Shown: positions 44,561-55,804 of the stretch, one piece after another | How the letters are laid out: each line of letters opens with the position of its first letter | Position numbering within the stretch: position 1 is the first letter of the stretch | NCBI GenBank assembly: GCA_002104935.1 | Contig: MCGT01000029.1 | Span: 248,001-312,000, forward strand | Direction: 5' to 3' | DNA: 64,000 nt | Source of the DNA: Hesseltinella vesiculosa | Lineage: Eukaryota; Mucoromycota; Mucoromycetes; Mucorales; Cunninghamellaceae | The notes under the pieces: model-generated | The model's input: the letters and a program-made list of their open reading frames with translations, nothing else | Told to the model about the DNA's origin: nothing | The model's database searches: none | Made by a program: the position numbers and the translations under genes

Positions 44561-45746
44561 CTAGCGACGCTTGGCCAATTTCTTCTTGTGATGGCGCTTG
44601 CCGCCAGAGGTTTTGGCCTCTTGGATTTCCGAGTACTTGCGCTTGTAGTAGTCGGTGTGCACAGCATCGCCCATGATTTCCTCGGCGAGCGTTTGCTTGC
44701 GATCCTTGCGGTTGAGTCTTGCCGAGAAGAATTCCGTGGGGCTTTCGACGAGGGTGCCGATTTGAAAGTATTTGGGTTGGTGCTTCTTGTCCATTTTTCG
44801 GTAATGGCGCTTGCGATCGAGGACATGACGCATACGCAAGATTTGCAAGTCGCGCTTGTTTTCTTCTGTCATTTCGCCAAGTGGCATGTCAAACCAGCCG
44901 CCACCACTCGTCTTTTGTCGTTCCTATGAGGGGGCAAAAGCCTCAGGTGAGTTTATTGCGAGCCTTGTCTTCTGACATTGTACCTGTTGCCGTTCCTTTC
45001 TTGAGAGTGATTTAGGCGCTTCTTGGGCAGCTTGCAAGGTGACAAGAGCGTTCTTGGTGTCCTTATCATTGGTATCTTTGAATTGCACAGCATCGCCTGC
45101 CATCTTCACCATGCCATTGTCCTTGGCTTGCAAGTACAGCTGGCGATCGACATCCACACCTGGATCCAGTTTTGGTAGGCTAATAAAGTGAGATGCATGA
45201 GTACAGCCAACCATGGAGAGTTCGCCAATGGCTAACTTACCTGTAGTCGCTGGGAGCCAAAGCGCTGCTGCAAACCGATTAAAATAAGGATCAGTTCTTC
45301 ATCTTTGTTCACTGACGGCATTTTCTGTTTCAAGCAATGAATCTTACTCGAGCAGAATGGCATCCGATTGCTTTGTTTCCAAGGATGTTTGCGCCTTTGC
45401 CAACAGATCATCAAGATCCGAATCGCTTTCGGATTCTTCGTCACTTGATTCTTCAGCACTGCTTTCGTTCTCGCTGGCACTCTCGCTGGTATCGTTTTGA
45501 TCGTCATGATCACTTTCTTGGCTCGATTCTATATAAACAGCAAGATCATTTAGTTGTTATTAAATAGCCATCTTTAAGAGAAAAGAGCAAGGCTTCCTTA
45601 CCTTGATCGTCGTCGTGATCAGTGACAGTTTTTGTTGAGGGGGGAGTGGGCCGGGTGGATCTTGTAGTATTTTTTGCCTGTCTTGTGCTCTTCAATGATC
45701 CTGTCTTACTGTCATGCTTAAAAGCCGAACGTCGTGTCGAGACCAT
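44561..45746 (-). CDS. FCF2: rRNA-processing protein Fcf2 (TDIF2/DNTTIP2-like)
   Basis: Nucleolar factor for early 18S rRNA processing in the small-subunit processome. It starts at 45746 (MVSTRRSAFKHDSKTGS), continues as a basic, then strongly acidic Ser/Glu/Asp stretch (SSQESDHDDQNDTSES) across short exons, and ends TAG 44563-44561. The conserved Fcf2 domain occupies the C-terminal ~120 residues: GGGWFDMPLGEMTEENKRDL, LRMRHVLDRKRHYRK, PKYFQIGTLVESPTEFFSAR, LNRKDRKQTLAEEIM and YYKRKYSEIQEAKTSGGKR. The domain order matches yeast Fcf2 and the C-terminus of human DNTTIP2. It lies downstream of the GAPDH promoter on the same strand and is not co-transcribed in any obvious way. Confidence 0.92.
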
Positions 45747-46551
45747 GTTTAACAACGAATGATAAAACGAAGAACAGAGAAAAAAAAATTGTGACTGAAT
45801 TGGAAATTGGCAGAGGAACTTTTTTTTTATTTCTAGCTTGCGCCACCCTTCTTCAGTTCATACCGCTTGCTATGCAACCAGAATTTTCTACCACTGGGAT
45901 TGAAAATAACGTGCATCCGTGTTGGAGGTAAAGCATGTACCAGATGGAGTGATTTACTCGGGGAGAGCATGCGGTGGCGACAGTCATCAGCGCACTGGAT
46001 TTAAAATACGGACGCTCTCGAACATTCAAATTTACAAAGAGAGGGAGCATGGATGTGTCCAATAGAGTGAAAGGAAAGGCAGCACATTCTCCTTCGCTGC
46101 AGCCATCCTTGCTCGCACATCAGTCGTGAAGAAGGAAAAAGTGAATCTCTTGACGTTGGGTTGATTTTTTTTTTTCGCGAGTGATGAATGCGAATGAGGT
46201 GGACCCAAGCGCCCCATGATTGCTACCGGGGTAGCGTTTCCATAAGCGTACGTGGGCGCCAGGGTCGTCTGTGGGCCATTGACTCAATGACGACAGAGAA
46301 GCTCGTCCTCGGAGATCCATAATGCAATGACCACGGTTGAAGCAAGTGGCCGTTTGAACCAAATATGGATGTTATGTTGTTGCTGCGAGCTACTCGACTT
46401 CGAAGTGCCTTTATTGTGACGGTTGCCTCTCAATTTTACGCATAAGGTGTAGACTCTTACTTGTATGAAGCGCGTTTGAGCAGTGAGATACACAGAATTT
46501 TATTTTGAATGTGGCATGTCCAATTGGGTAAAGTATATAAAACTGTTAAAT
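45747..46551. other. Intergenic, no gene recognised
   Basis: About 800 bases between FCF2 and the first orphan gene. Short open frames on both strands carry no recognisable motif. The FCF2 promoter lies at the left edge. Confidence 0.5.
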
Positions 46552-48591
46552 TCAATCGTTTTGGTGGATATTCGACACGTCAGAGAACGGGTGGCGATCA
46601 GCATAAGCCTTGGTATAAATGTTGAAGTATTTCTTGTCTGCTTTGAGCCATCCAAAGTCATCTGCATTTCGCAGAAGCTCGGCCGAAATGGTCGAGGAAG
46701 TGGTAGGGTTAGAGCCGTCAGCATGGCTGGTATGTTTGGCATGATCGTAGGCATCGGCTGTTCCAAAGAGATCTAGAGGCACCTTGGCATTTCTGGGGTT
46801 GTCAAAGGGCGGATCATAGTAGGTCGGGCGCGTTGAATAGACCCAGTCGCATGGTCCTATCACTGTGCGCGGGCGGCCCATAGATGTATCAAGTGAACTG
46901 CTTTCGTTAGCAATTCTGTCAATTGACTGGCGGATCAACTGGGCATTTTGTTCGAGCTTGAAGATCATGTTGATGATTAAAGTGATAGGCTCCTTGAAGT
47001 CAGCAATGGCGGTAAAGTTGCTTGGGAACCTAATGCTGGCCTGATTCGTGACAACATAAAGGCCGGGATGGGAGAGGTGAATCGATCCAACTTGAGCGCT
47101 GAGGCCATTGGTTTGCATAAACCAGGATGAAGGGCACGGGAGAGAATTATTGAGCAGCAAGTGGTTGACCATATCGTCCAAATTGTCCTTGGCCTCTCGA
47201 TAAAGTTTGGTCGTGTCACTGGTCAATTTTGCAGAACTGCCGCTTTTGGATGCCTCCAGACATAGAAGATCGTGTTCCTTGTGATGTGAGTCGTAGATCA
47301 GACGAAGGTCTTCCTTGAATCCGACATTAACCTCGTCATATAGCCTTTTTCTTGCCATGGTGCCTAGTCTTGGGCTTGACTCACCTGCTTTCATCCGCAA
47401 AACACTGTGCACATCGCAAATGGCCTTTAGGCATGGGCCCCAAACCTGCAAAAGGAAATCAAATTCCGTGACGCGATCAATGTTGGCAGGTTCAAGCAAA
47501 AAAGAGTTCCCGTCAACAATAGAAATCACCACAGTGATCAAGTCCAGGAGCTTCCTAGTCTCGCGGTTTTGGGCTTTGACCTGTGTCACATACAACTTTG
47601 CAATGCTCGCGTCATTGGTGCGAGCCAGCAAAGATGCGACAACATCCCAAGTTTGGTTGAAGAGCTCATTCATTGGAGATTCCATCACACGGTACCGGGC
47701 AGCGAGATCGTCCTTGATGAGCACCCAATGCTCATTTTCGTAACAGTCAAGGAACTCTTCGGTCGATGCCACGTTGACGAGGTCGAGTATCGAGGACAGG
47801 CCACACTTCATCCAATGAATTTGGTCATTGGTTACTGGGAGATCATTGGCCTTCCAGGTCTTGAAAATACGAAGGGCCTTGTGCTTGATTGCCGTGCCAA
47901 CGGTAGTGCCTTGTAGATGCAAGCCATCAACTTCTTGCTTTCCTAGTTACTGCGAGATCAGAACATCGTCAGCATCACCAGTAACCTCTTCCTTACCTAG
48001 GTACATGGAGATCAGATCATTGTCAGCATCACCATTAGCACCGCAGTTGCTAACCTTATCACCAACTATTGCTTCCTGATTGGGGCTTGTTGCGCTGTGC
48101 ATGGCTTCGACTGGCGTGTTACAAAGGTTGTCGCCAGAGCGATTGGTGCTCGTCAGTGTCGCTTCTATTTCGTTGTCCAGTTCCTTGCCAAGTTCAATGG
48201 CACCCAGGCTGGATGCCTTGGCACCCGTGAGCCGACCAAAATACTTGACTTTTTGCTTTTCTTGTTCGAGCAACCACGCCTTGTTAAACCGATTCGTAGC
48301 ATGCTTAGATTTGTAGAACACAACAAGCTGGTTACAGTAATTGGACAATGGGAAGTTCTCATTTCGTTTTTTGGCAATGGTGTTGATAGATTTAACGACG
48401 AGACCTTTAACTTTTTCTGCTGTTTGCTCAGCGTACTTGGGTTGGCTTGCAAGGTTTTTGGCAACCTCGTCAATGTTAGCCCAGTCGCCAACTGTCAGCG
48501 AGCTGAACATCAGCGGTACACCATACGATTCACATTCATTATTAGTGAGGCAAAACTTTGGCCTAACGACATTAGGTGATGGCGTAAACAT
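46552..48591 (-). CDS. Orphan protein, possible nuclease-like fold
   Basis: Two long same-frame open stretches are separated by one TAA at 47949-47947. A normal 54-base intron (47996-47943, donor GTAAGG, acceptor CTAG) removes it and joins SMYLG to KQEVDGLHLQ. The gene is therefore intact: start 48591, stop 46552, about 660 residues. The N-terminal part is Lys-rich and helical (AEKVKGLVVKSINTIAKKR). The middle has MKAGESS, then LRLIYDSHHKEHDLLCLEAS followed by KSG, and KLYREAKDNLDDMVNHLL. The spacing of Asp, Glu and Lys/Ser (D...LE-x-S-K) recalls a PD-(D/E)xK core, but this is inference. The overall pattern resembles proteins present in many copies in mucoromycete genomes. No orthologue with known function is recognised. 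Its neighbours are a lactonase and FCF2, which give no functional hint. Confidence 0.75.
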
Positions 48592-49923
48592 TAGTGAGAG
48601 AGTGTGAAAAAAAAAAGTGAGTTGTGAAAAAAATGAACTGGAGGCGCTGCGGTACTGCAAAAAAAAAAAAAAAAACGCGAAGAAGAACTGTCGCACAGTT
48701 TCAAGTCTACCAATCACACTTCAGTATGTGATGCAAGTCACGCTCTGGGCCAGAATCCTGTGTTTGGCAAAACCCAGGTTTTCTACTTTCTTTTTCTTTC
48801 TTTCTTTTTTTCAAGAGGTGTTGTTTACTCTCAAGTATCTCTGATAATAGGCAGGGGTGGCGGCTGTACGATCAGACGGAAAGAGATGTTAAACTGTGTC
48901 GCAAGCTCTAAGCAAAGGCCGATTGCCGCCCTTTGTAATGGCACCACTACTCCCGAGCTGCTTCCATACCCTCTCTCGAATGAAAGGTGTTTACTCTCAA
49001 GTATCTCTGATAATAGGCAGGGGTGGCGGCTGTACGATCAGACGGAAAGAGATGTTAAACTGTGTCGCAAGCTCTAAGCAAAGGCCGATTGCCGCCCTTT
49101 GTAACGGCACCACTACTCCCGAGCTGCTTCCATCTTTTCATTCGAGTCTTGTTTTGCAGTGATTTTCATCCTTTTTTTTTTTTTTTTTTTTTGATGTAGG
49201 ACACCAAGCTGACAAGGTCAGCTGCTTTTGTCCTGCCTTTCCTGCATTCCACGACCATGGCCGCTCATCGTCAATTCACTGTAACACCACGACTGTACTC
49301 GTCCAGACAAGTCCCTGGCATCTTTTTTTCTGCAATGCTGTAATAAACCATTTTGAAGAATCAATTCCCTTCTCTTCCCTTTGGATTTGATTCTATCCTT
49401 TTTCAAGATTTAAGCTTTCTTATTACTCTTGATAGTCTACCATTAATAAGTAGCTGTCGCTTAAGAAAACATCCGAGGTTAGACGCAGGCAAATCCAGGC
49501 AGGCTTGGTTGGAAAAGCTCTAAGCTTACGACACTGTTCCTCGGAGTAGAAAAAAAGGAGGGATCTCTCCAGCCTTCTGGCTCATTCATTGCAAGTAGCC
49601 AACATTTCTGAGAGGGGGACTTACCAACGCTATTTTTTTTATTATGAATACATTGGGCGTCTTGCTTTGGACGAGAACTGTCTTGTTGTAACAAAAAACA
49701 CAGCATTTCAGGACGCGAATTCAAGATTCTTCTTTCTGTATGTCATGGAGAAAAAAAAGGAAGAGAGGGAAAATCTAAACAAGAATCAGGTGAAAAAACA
49801 TCCACAATGGATTTGCTCGCCTTTGCTGTCGGCGCTTGAACAAAGGCGCATTTCACTGGCGCTTTTTTTTCATTTCACTCCTTTTTTCTGTATTTTTTTT
49901 TTAGCTTGTTACCCATCAATAGA
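48592..49923. other. Intergenic with tandem duplication
   Basis: About 1.3 kb between the orphan gene and the lactonase. Apart from the tandem duplication at 48823-49133 and several homopolymer tracts (T22 near 49170), no gene or known RNA is seen. Confidence 0.6.
48823..49133. repeat. Tandem duplication of a 145-base unit
   Basis: Copy 1 (48823-48967) and copy 2 (48989-49133) differ at one position (GTAATGG versus GTAACGG) and are separated by 21 bases. Both begin GTTTACTCTCAAGTATCT and end GAGCTGCTTCCAT. Near-identity implies recent duplication or sequence constraint. The unit is not 5S rRNA, tRNA or a recognised snRNA. Confidence 0.95.
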
Positions 49924-51093
49924 ATGACGCATCCAGTATACGTGTCTGGTTATACCAAGGAATCTGGTAAAGGCATCTACTTGTACGACTTTGATGCCAA
50001 CACCGGAGACTTGCTGAATGGAAAGTTGGTGGCTGAATGCGAGAACCCTTCGTTTTTGGCGCTTCATCCGTCAAGCCAACAATTAATCAGCGTGAATGAA
50101 ACGGACAGCTACCAAGACCGCCATGGCACGGGCTTTATATCTGCCTACCGTCGAGATGAACAAACCGGCATGTTGTCGCTGGTCAATACCAAAGCCTCGG
50201 AGGGAAGTGAACCATGCCATGCCACGATTTGGGGCCATTATGTGTTTGTGGCCAACTACACCGGTGGCACCACCAGTCTATTTTCCTTGTCATCCAATGA
50301 AGGCCTCAGCGACCCGTGTAGTGTCATTGACCACGCCAAGCAAGGACTGAAGCCAACGATGGGTGTACCGGATCGCCAAGAGGCGCCTCATTGCCATGCC
50401 GTTGATTTGGACCATGTGGAGCGACGCAAGGTGATTGTGATGGATTTGGGCTGCGACCTGGCCACGTTGTACTCCTTTGATGCCCACGCCGACCAAGAGC
50501 TGGGGACCATGCATCTGGACGTCACCAATACCCAACACTTTCAATTCCCCAAAGGCACTGGACCCCGACACATTGCTTTTGCGCCCAACATGCGGAGCTT
50601 TGCTTATGTCATGGGTGAACTGACCAACGAGCTCTTCATGTTGGAATTGGACTTGCTGCAGAACAAATTCCACCTTGTGCAACGTATCAGCGCCCTACCT
50701 CCCGACGTCACTCCTACCCGCGACATGCTCGGCGCCGAGATCACCGTCGCCCCCAATGGACGCTATCTCTACACCACCATCCGCGGCCACGACTCGGTTT
50801 CTGTCTTTTACATTGACGACCGCACCGGCAAACTCTCATTTGTGCAAAACGTCTCGACCCATGGCAAACACCCAAGACATTTTACTATTGATCCTACCGG
50901 CACCTATCTCCTGGTTGGCAACCAGGCAAGTCACCCCCTTTCTTTTTTTTTAATTGTTTTGTGCTGATCTCCTTTTTTTTTGTAGCACTCTAACAATATC
51001 GCGGTGTTCTCCATTGAAAATGGAACGGGTCATTTGACGTTTGTGAAGGCGATTGATCACCCTGAGCCGGCATGCATTCAATTTTGGACTTGA
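49924..51093 (+). CDS. 6-phosphogluconolactonase-like beta-propeller (YbhE type)
   Basis: Seven-bladed beta-propeller lactonase of the YbhE/cytoplasmic Pgl family. It may hydrolyse 6-phosphogluconolactone in the pentose phosphate pathway; fungal relatives may act on other lactones. It starts MTHPVYVSGYTKESGKGIY at 49924. Family landmarks are NPSFLALHPSSQQLISVNE, HATIWGHYVFVANYTGG, APHCHAVDLDH, KGTGPRHIAFAPN, GAEITVAPNGRYLYTT and HGKHPRHFTIDPTGTYLLVG. The protein has 369 residues, normal for the family. The single intron (50926-50985) has a GC donor (CAG|GCAAGT) and a TAG acceptor. Removing it joins VGNQ to HSNNIAVFSIENGTG and ends in ACIQFWT. The next gene is on the other strand and convergent, 86 bases away. 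Confidence 0.9.
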
Positions 51094-51179
51094 ATTTATT
51101 ACACGCTAGACAAATAATAAAAAGTGGCTGTTGTAACGAATGATTGGCATGTTGTAAGAAAAAAAAAGGTGAGCTCCGT

Positions 51180-53122
51180 CTAATGAGGCGGCTGATGCTG
51201 TTGCACATTCAAAATTTCTTGCATGCGTTGTTGTGTCTAGCAGAGATGAGCATGATCATAATAGCGATGAGTATCATTTAACTATGCATCGGCGTGTTTT
51301 TCTTTTTTTTTTTCACCTTTGACGTGAGGTAATGGAAGACGGCTTCCTTGACCCAGGTTTGCTTGTAAAAGTCCGATTGGCGCATTTCTTCCAAATTGAC
51401 CTTGGATTCGCCGAGGATGACTTCCAGATCACGAGCTTGACTGGCAATCCATTTGTTGATGAATTCCACAGGGTGCTTTGAGAACTGTAGTAAAAAGTCG
51501 CGCTTGATTTTGGAGTTGTTGATGCTCTGCACACATTGCACAATCTTGTCGTCCAGTTCCATGATTTGCTTCTGCACTTGTTGTGACGAGACTTGCGAAA
51601 GCATTTTTTGTCGAAGCACACTGTCCAATTCGACATTCACATCAAAGGCTTTGGGGCACTGATAATGCTCCTTGTCCACACTGGCAATAAGAAATAAGAG
51701 GGGTCAATGGCAAAGGCTCACGGGCACAATAGCGTTTTCTTTTTTTACCGAATGGTATAATTCAACACAATAGGGTCAGGTGCCGAGATGTGTTGATTGA
51801 TCAGTTCAGGCAAGGCGGAAAAGTGGATTTCTTTGGACCCAAAGAGCTAAAAAGAGAGAAGGGTGAGTTCATCGGGAAAAAACGACGAGATCCTGCCCAG
51901 AGTGAATGCTTACTTGGGTCAATGCTTCATCACAATGGATCACACGTTTGTCTTCATTGTCTTGCAATTTGTGGTGCTGGTAGAGGGGGGAAAAGATGCT
52001 ATGTCCAGCAGTCCTATGACTCAATCCCGCTCTCTCTTACCTTGATGTAGTTCCAGAGTTCCATAATGATTTGCGGCCGAGTATCCAGTTTGGTATGGAT
52101 CACTTGTGACAAGGCTTCGCTGACCTTGAACTTTTGAGGGTTGTAATCGAGATCGAGGATGATTCGGCAGTTCACATTCGTATCGCCTGTTCGTTTGATT
52201 TCCACTCCATCATGTTCTGCTGCATCTGCTTGCTTGTGCCACTAGCAATATAAAAAAAAGGAGAGTAATGAGCCAGATGCTTCAGCGGGAGGATGCTGTC
52301 GTGTACCTCGATGACATTGCCTTCTGGATACAAGTTGGGGTCGCGATCCAATTCAACAACGATGGATCGAAAGAAGGAAGTGAACTTTTGAATTGGGTTG
52401 GCACGTTTGGTAGGGATGACAGGCTATGACGATGTATAAAAAAAAAAAAGAAAGATGAATGACGGGCGACTTCGGCATCGGAAAACAAGCATACATCTAA
52501 AAGTCTGCCATCGATTTTCAGAGTCCAAGAAGGAGGGTTGGATGAGCCTTCTGTGCGGTTGTGTGATTGTTCATCGGATGTGTTGGATATAAAGATGCGG
52601 AGGGTTCGGTCCACCTGTATAAAAAAAGGCAGGCATTGGCTAAGTACACAGAGTCTGCGTATGTATGTTTTTTTTGCAGCTCACCTTGAATGGTTTACCG
52701 ATGGCTTCTTGCACATCCAATCGTTTTCTCATAATAGTGGCATCCAGCTTCTTTTCGAATTCGCTAAGTTCTGTATACAAGGTCGATTCTGGAATAAATG
52801 ATTCGATCTAGGAAACAACTGGGTGAGGAAGGATTTGTTTGGGTAGGCGGAGGCCTCGTTTCATTGTGGGCTCTTTAGCAAGGTTTCTTACCTTTGGTGG
52901 CATGTTGCGATCGGTAGGTCGCTTTCTCCTATGTTATAAAAAGGAAGTAGCCAGTCAACAGTCGCGTACATGGGAGTTGATGTTCTTTTTGTCGATATTG
53001 TTTTCATGGATGTCGACGTCTAGGGCAGCGCCCACTTACTTTATATGTTTGATGACAGTTTCATTTTCGCTTTGTCGCTTCCTATACTGCATGTTTCCAG
53101 CAGGCATTCCTTGTTGTGGCAT
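51180..53122 (-). CDS. SNF12: SWI/SNF (or RSC) subunit Snf12/BAF60, SWIB domain
   Basis: Chromatin-remodelling subunit of the SMARCD/BAF60 family (yeast Snf12/Rsc6). It starts at 53122 (MPQQGMPAGNMQYRKRQ) and is spread over about nine exons. The N-terminal part has RKRPTDRNMPPK, IESFIPESTLYTELSEFEKK and DRTLRIFISNTSDEQ, all typical of BAF60. The SWIB/MDM2 fold spans KFKVSEALSQVIHTKLDTRP to ALTQLFGSKEIHFSALPELI, with one intron within it. The C-terminal coiled coil is MLSQVSSQQVQKQIMELDD, followed by WIASQARDLEVIL. The last exon, reached by splicing after YLTSK, adds TQQRMQEILNVQQHQPPH and stops at 51180. Which of the two complexes it serves cannot be told from sequence. Confidence 0.92.
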
Positions 53123-53333
53123 TTTCGTCAAAGATCGGTCAGTCAATAAAAAAAGAAAAAGGGAAGAAAACAAAAAAAAAAAAAACATGGAGCCCATAGC
53201 TGTCCTTTAAATCTTGGGACGTGTTGCCAGATTTTGTTCCTACCAAGTTACTTTGGTCAAAGAGCACGCACACATCACATTGATGAATACGTAACGAGTG
53301 CTTTTCTTTTATATTTTTATTACTGGCATTAAA

Positions 53334-54240
53334 TCAGAATACAGTCATAAGGGCAAAACAGGTGTAGAACAATCCCACAGGGTAACCAATAAGAAATCGT
53401 TGATCATTCAGATGCAAGACAGTGGTGAACATGCCCGAGCTAGAGTCTATTCAAAAGAAAAAGGTAAGTGCTTTCGCTTGAAGACTGTGCTTTGAACAGG
53501 GACTTACAGGTGCACCAAAAGATGGATATCACAGAAAGAACGAGACCAATGTAACCGCCCAAATTGAGCACCACGCTGAATCCGCTGAGAATGACCAAGG
53601 GTAAGAGACAATAGCCAAGCACACTTGCTGTGCGCGACCAATCGAGTCCGGTTTCAGACATCAAATTCAGGATTAAATAAATAGACACCACGCCAAGCAC
53701 ACCAACACCATAGATATAACCAAAATGAACCTTGCCCGACAGCATCAGGAAGATGCCAAACAAAAAGATGAAGAGCAATGGCCCTGCAAGATCAGCATCA
53801 TCCATAATTGTGTCGGATACCTTTTTAAAGGGATTGAGCACCGTTAGACTCTATTGAAAAGAGGCATAATAAAACATACGTGAGTGCATCGGATCAATAA
53901 GAAACTGGAGCCCAGCCCTCACCTTGGCTTGAATGTGTTGGAAATTGATGCCGAGTTCTTCGAGTAGAGGGGGCTCGTCTGGGTAGCCTCCGGTGCCAAA
54001 TGCACTCCAGAACGATCGAGGTTGCTCATACTGCATGCCTGAAGAAGGATCGGCGGCAGAAGGAGCAGCCGAGTAGTAAGATGATGTGGTCATATACGAC
54101 GGATCGTTGTAGTTTGTTGAATAAAACTGTAGCCCATCGCCATCTTGGTTGCTCTGGCTAGTGGGTGAGTAATAATTGTTGCTGTGTGGTTGTGATTGCT
54201 GCTTTTGATCAAAAAGGACTGATCGTACTGGTTGAGCCAT
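53334..54240 (-). CDS. YIP1: Yip1-family ER/Golgi membrane protein
   Basis: Yip1/YIPF5-type protein that binds Rab GTPases and functions in COPII vesicle traffic. It starts at 54240 (MAQPVRSVLFDQKQQSQ) and has a Ser/Tyr/Gln-rich cytosolic N-terminus. The family signature PPLLEELGINFQHIQAK follows. After an intron come VLNPFKKVSDTIMDDADLAG and four to five transmembrane helices (LLFIFLFGIFLMLSG, YIYGVGVLGVVSIYLILNLM, VLGYCLLPLVILSGFSVV, IGLVLSVISIFW). The last exon (from about 53429, acceptor AATAG) gives SGMFTTVLHLNDQRFLIGYP and the final helix GLFYTCFALMTVF, ending TGA 53336-53334. Length, about 245 residues, and topology match fungal Yip1. Confidence 0.93.
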
Positions 54241-54619
54241 GACGAGAACGAATTTGGATGGAAAGAAAAAAAAAAAGGGAAAACTTGGCGCTTCAAGAAA
54301 AACGTGTTTCGATGCCAGCAGCAAAAAAAAAAAACCAAAAATACACCGCTAAAGAATGTACTTTACGACTTCTCACTCTTTACCAAATCGATGGCATAAA
54401 AAAAACAGGTTTTTAAGTGGTACTTTCTACTTGAATTGAATTGGTACAGTGGTGCCTGAATACTGTATCGGATTTCGTGAAACAGAACCGCTAAACGATT
54501 TTCAAATGCGCGAGAAAAGAATCAAGTGCCTATGAAATCACCACTTGGAGTATCCTTGCCAGCTTTCTAACTCTTCAGTCCGCTGCTGGAAAGACTTATC
54601 ATACTAGTCAAGGCCATGT

Positions 54620-55440
54620 CTCATAATTTTGTACTTGTATGCAGAATATTTATTTAGAACTATTTTGCACTATGATTTTTGCTCGGTGACCAAAGGAAAT
54701 TGGCCAACCTTTCTTTTTTTTTTTTGGCTGGGCAATCAGAAGCGTCAAAACGAAATCAATTCAAAATTGGCTGGGCGATCATCACCAAACAACCCGATTT
54801 TTTCAGTACCCTCACCATTCCAGTGTTTGCGCACATGCAGAAAATGTCACATCGATCTAATCACTCAAAAGTGCTGTGCAACGGTTGTTTTTTTATTTCT
54901 TTTCAAACTGAAAATGAAGAAATTGGAAGGCCATATTCAGTCTCTGCAGTGCGTCTTCGATTCCTAGCTGGTGCACGCAATGCATTTGGCGACCAGTGAA
55001 ACCGCCTGTAACACTCGATAATCAGTAGCTGATCCAAAATTCCAGGGTCTAGTACCCAACCTTTGCTAAACAAAGCCGAGGACCACAGTCCAACCCCTCC
55101 AAAGCAGTGCAAATACGCAGTTTTTTTTTATCCAAGAGTCCCGATTTGATAAACAGGCGTCTGTATTGCTCTTTCCACAATTTGATGAAGAATTGCCATC
55201 AGCACCTTAGTTCATGTCGTACTTTACGAAGGCGATCCAATTTGTCCAAGAGATGGCCTTATCCCTTGTTTGCCAATTGCTGCGCGCACCAGTTTAGAAT
55301 CGCTGATTCTATGCGGCGATTGAATAAAGCCGTCCAATTTCTACTGTAAAAAAATGAAAAATTGGCCAATTCTCGTCATGGGCCAAAGTTGCTCTAAATG
55401 GATTCACCCCAAATCCTACATGCGTGTTCAAAATTATGAG
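54620..55440. mobile_element. Foldback-type inverted-repeat element, decayed
   Basis: The left end (54620, CTCATAATTTTG...) and the reverse complement of the right end (55440, CTCATAATTTTG...) are inverted copies. The similarity continues inward: TTGGCCAAC/TTGGCCAAT, then TTCCAATTTC, and on the inner side GCGTGCACCAGCTAGGAATCG against GCGCGCACCAGTTTAGAATCG. The left arm, about 385 bases, carries roughly 150 bases that the right arm lacks. The spacer is about 240 bases. A diverged relative lies at 38700-39050. No intact transposase lies inside. Boundaries are approximate and no clear target-site duplication was found. Confidence 0.75.
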
Positions 55441-55547
55441 AAGTAACCATCTACTCTCTCAGATAGCTAAGCGAGGAGCTAGATGGCGGGCAAACATGTA
55501 CCAGAGATGAGAGAAATACCCCCTTGTCCTATTATTCGTCGCTGTTG

Positions 55548-55679
55548 TCGACAGCCCAAAATTGCTCGATAGCGCTCAGATCAGGGGAATATGGTGGCAG
55601 GTAAATACCGGTATTGGATGCTCAAGGTTGTCACTAATGAATCTATTGTATTGGATTGATTGTGCGGCATGGTAATCAG
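55548..55679 (-). pseudogene. Tc1/mariner-type transposase relic
   Basis: The minus strand encodes LPPYSPDLSAIEQFWAV, the end of the DDE catalytic core of Tc1/mariner/IS630 transposases (the Glu of the DDE triad lies in AIEQFW). Just upstream, a second frame reads SNTIDSLVTTLSIQYRYLP, so a one-base frameshift separates the two parts. Two stop codons follow within ten codons. Only about 40 codons remain recognisable, so this is a dead fragment. It lies just outside the foldback element. Confidence 0.8.
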
Positions 55680-55804
55680 ATTTATTCATTTGAAAACAAA
55701 GATGGGTATCACATAAAGGGGGAGGGGGAGTTCAAATCTGTAAATCGTTTGAAAGAAAAGAGGGACAACACATGAAGGAGGGTGGCCGAGATACATTCAG
55801 ATAC

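Larger units (their letters stand above)
54241..55804. other. Repeat-rich interval between YIP1 and the second orphan gene
   Basis: About 1.6 kb. It holds the YIP1 promoter (left), a foldback-type inverted-repeat element (54620-55440) and a transposase relic (55548-55679). No intact gene is seen. Confidence 0.7.

Noticed and set aside
47943..47996. Premature stop splitting the first orphan gene into two genes
   Set aside because: The TAA lies in a 54-base GT-AG intron; splicing gives one continuous frame.
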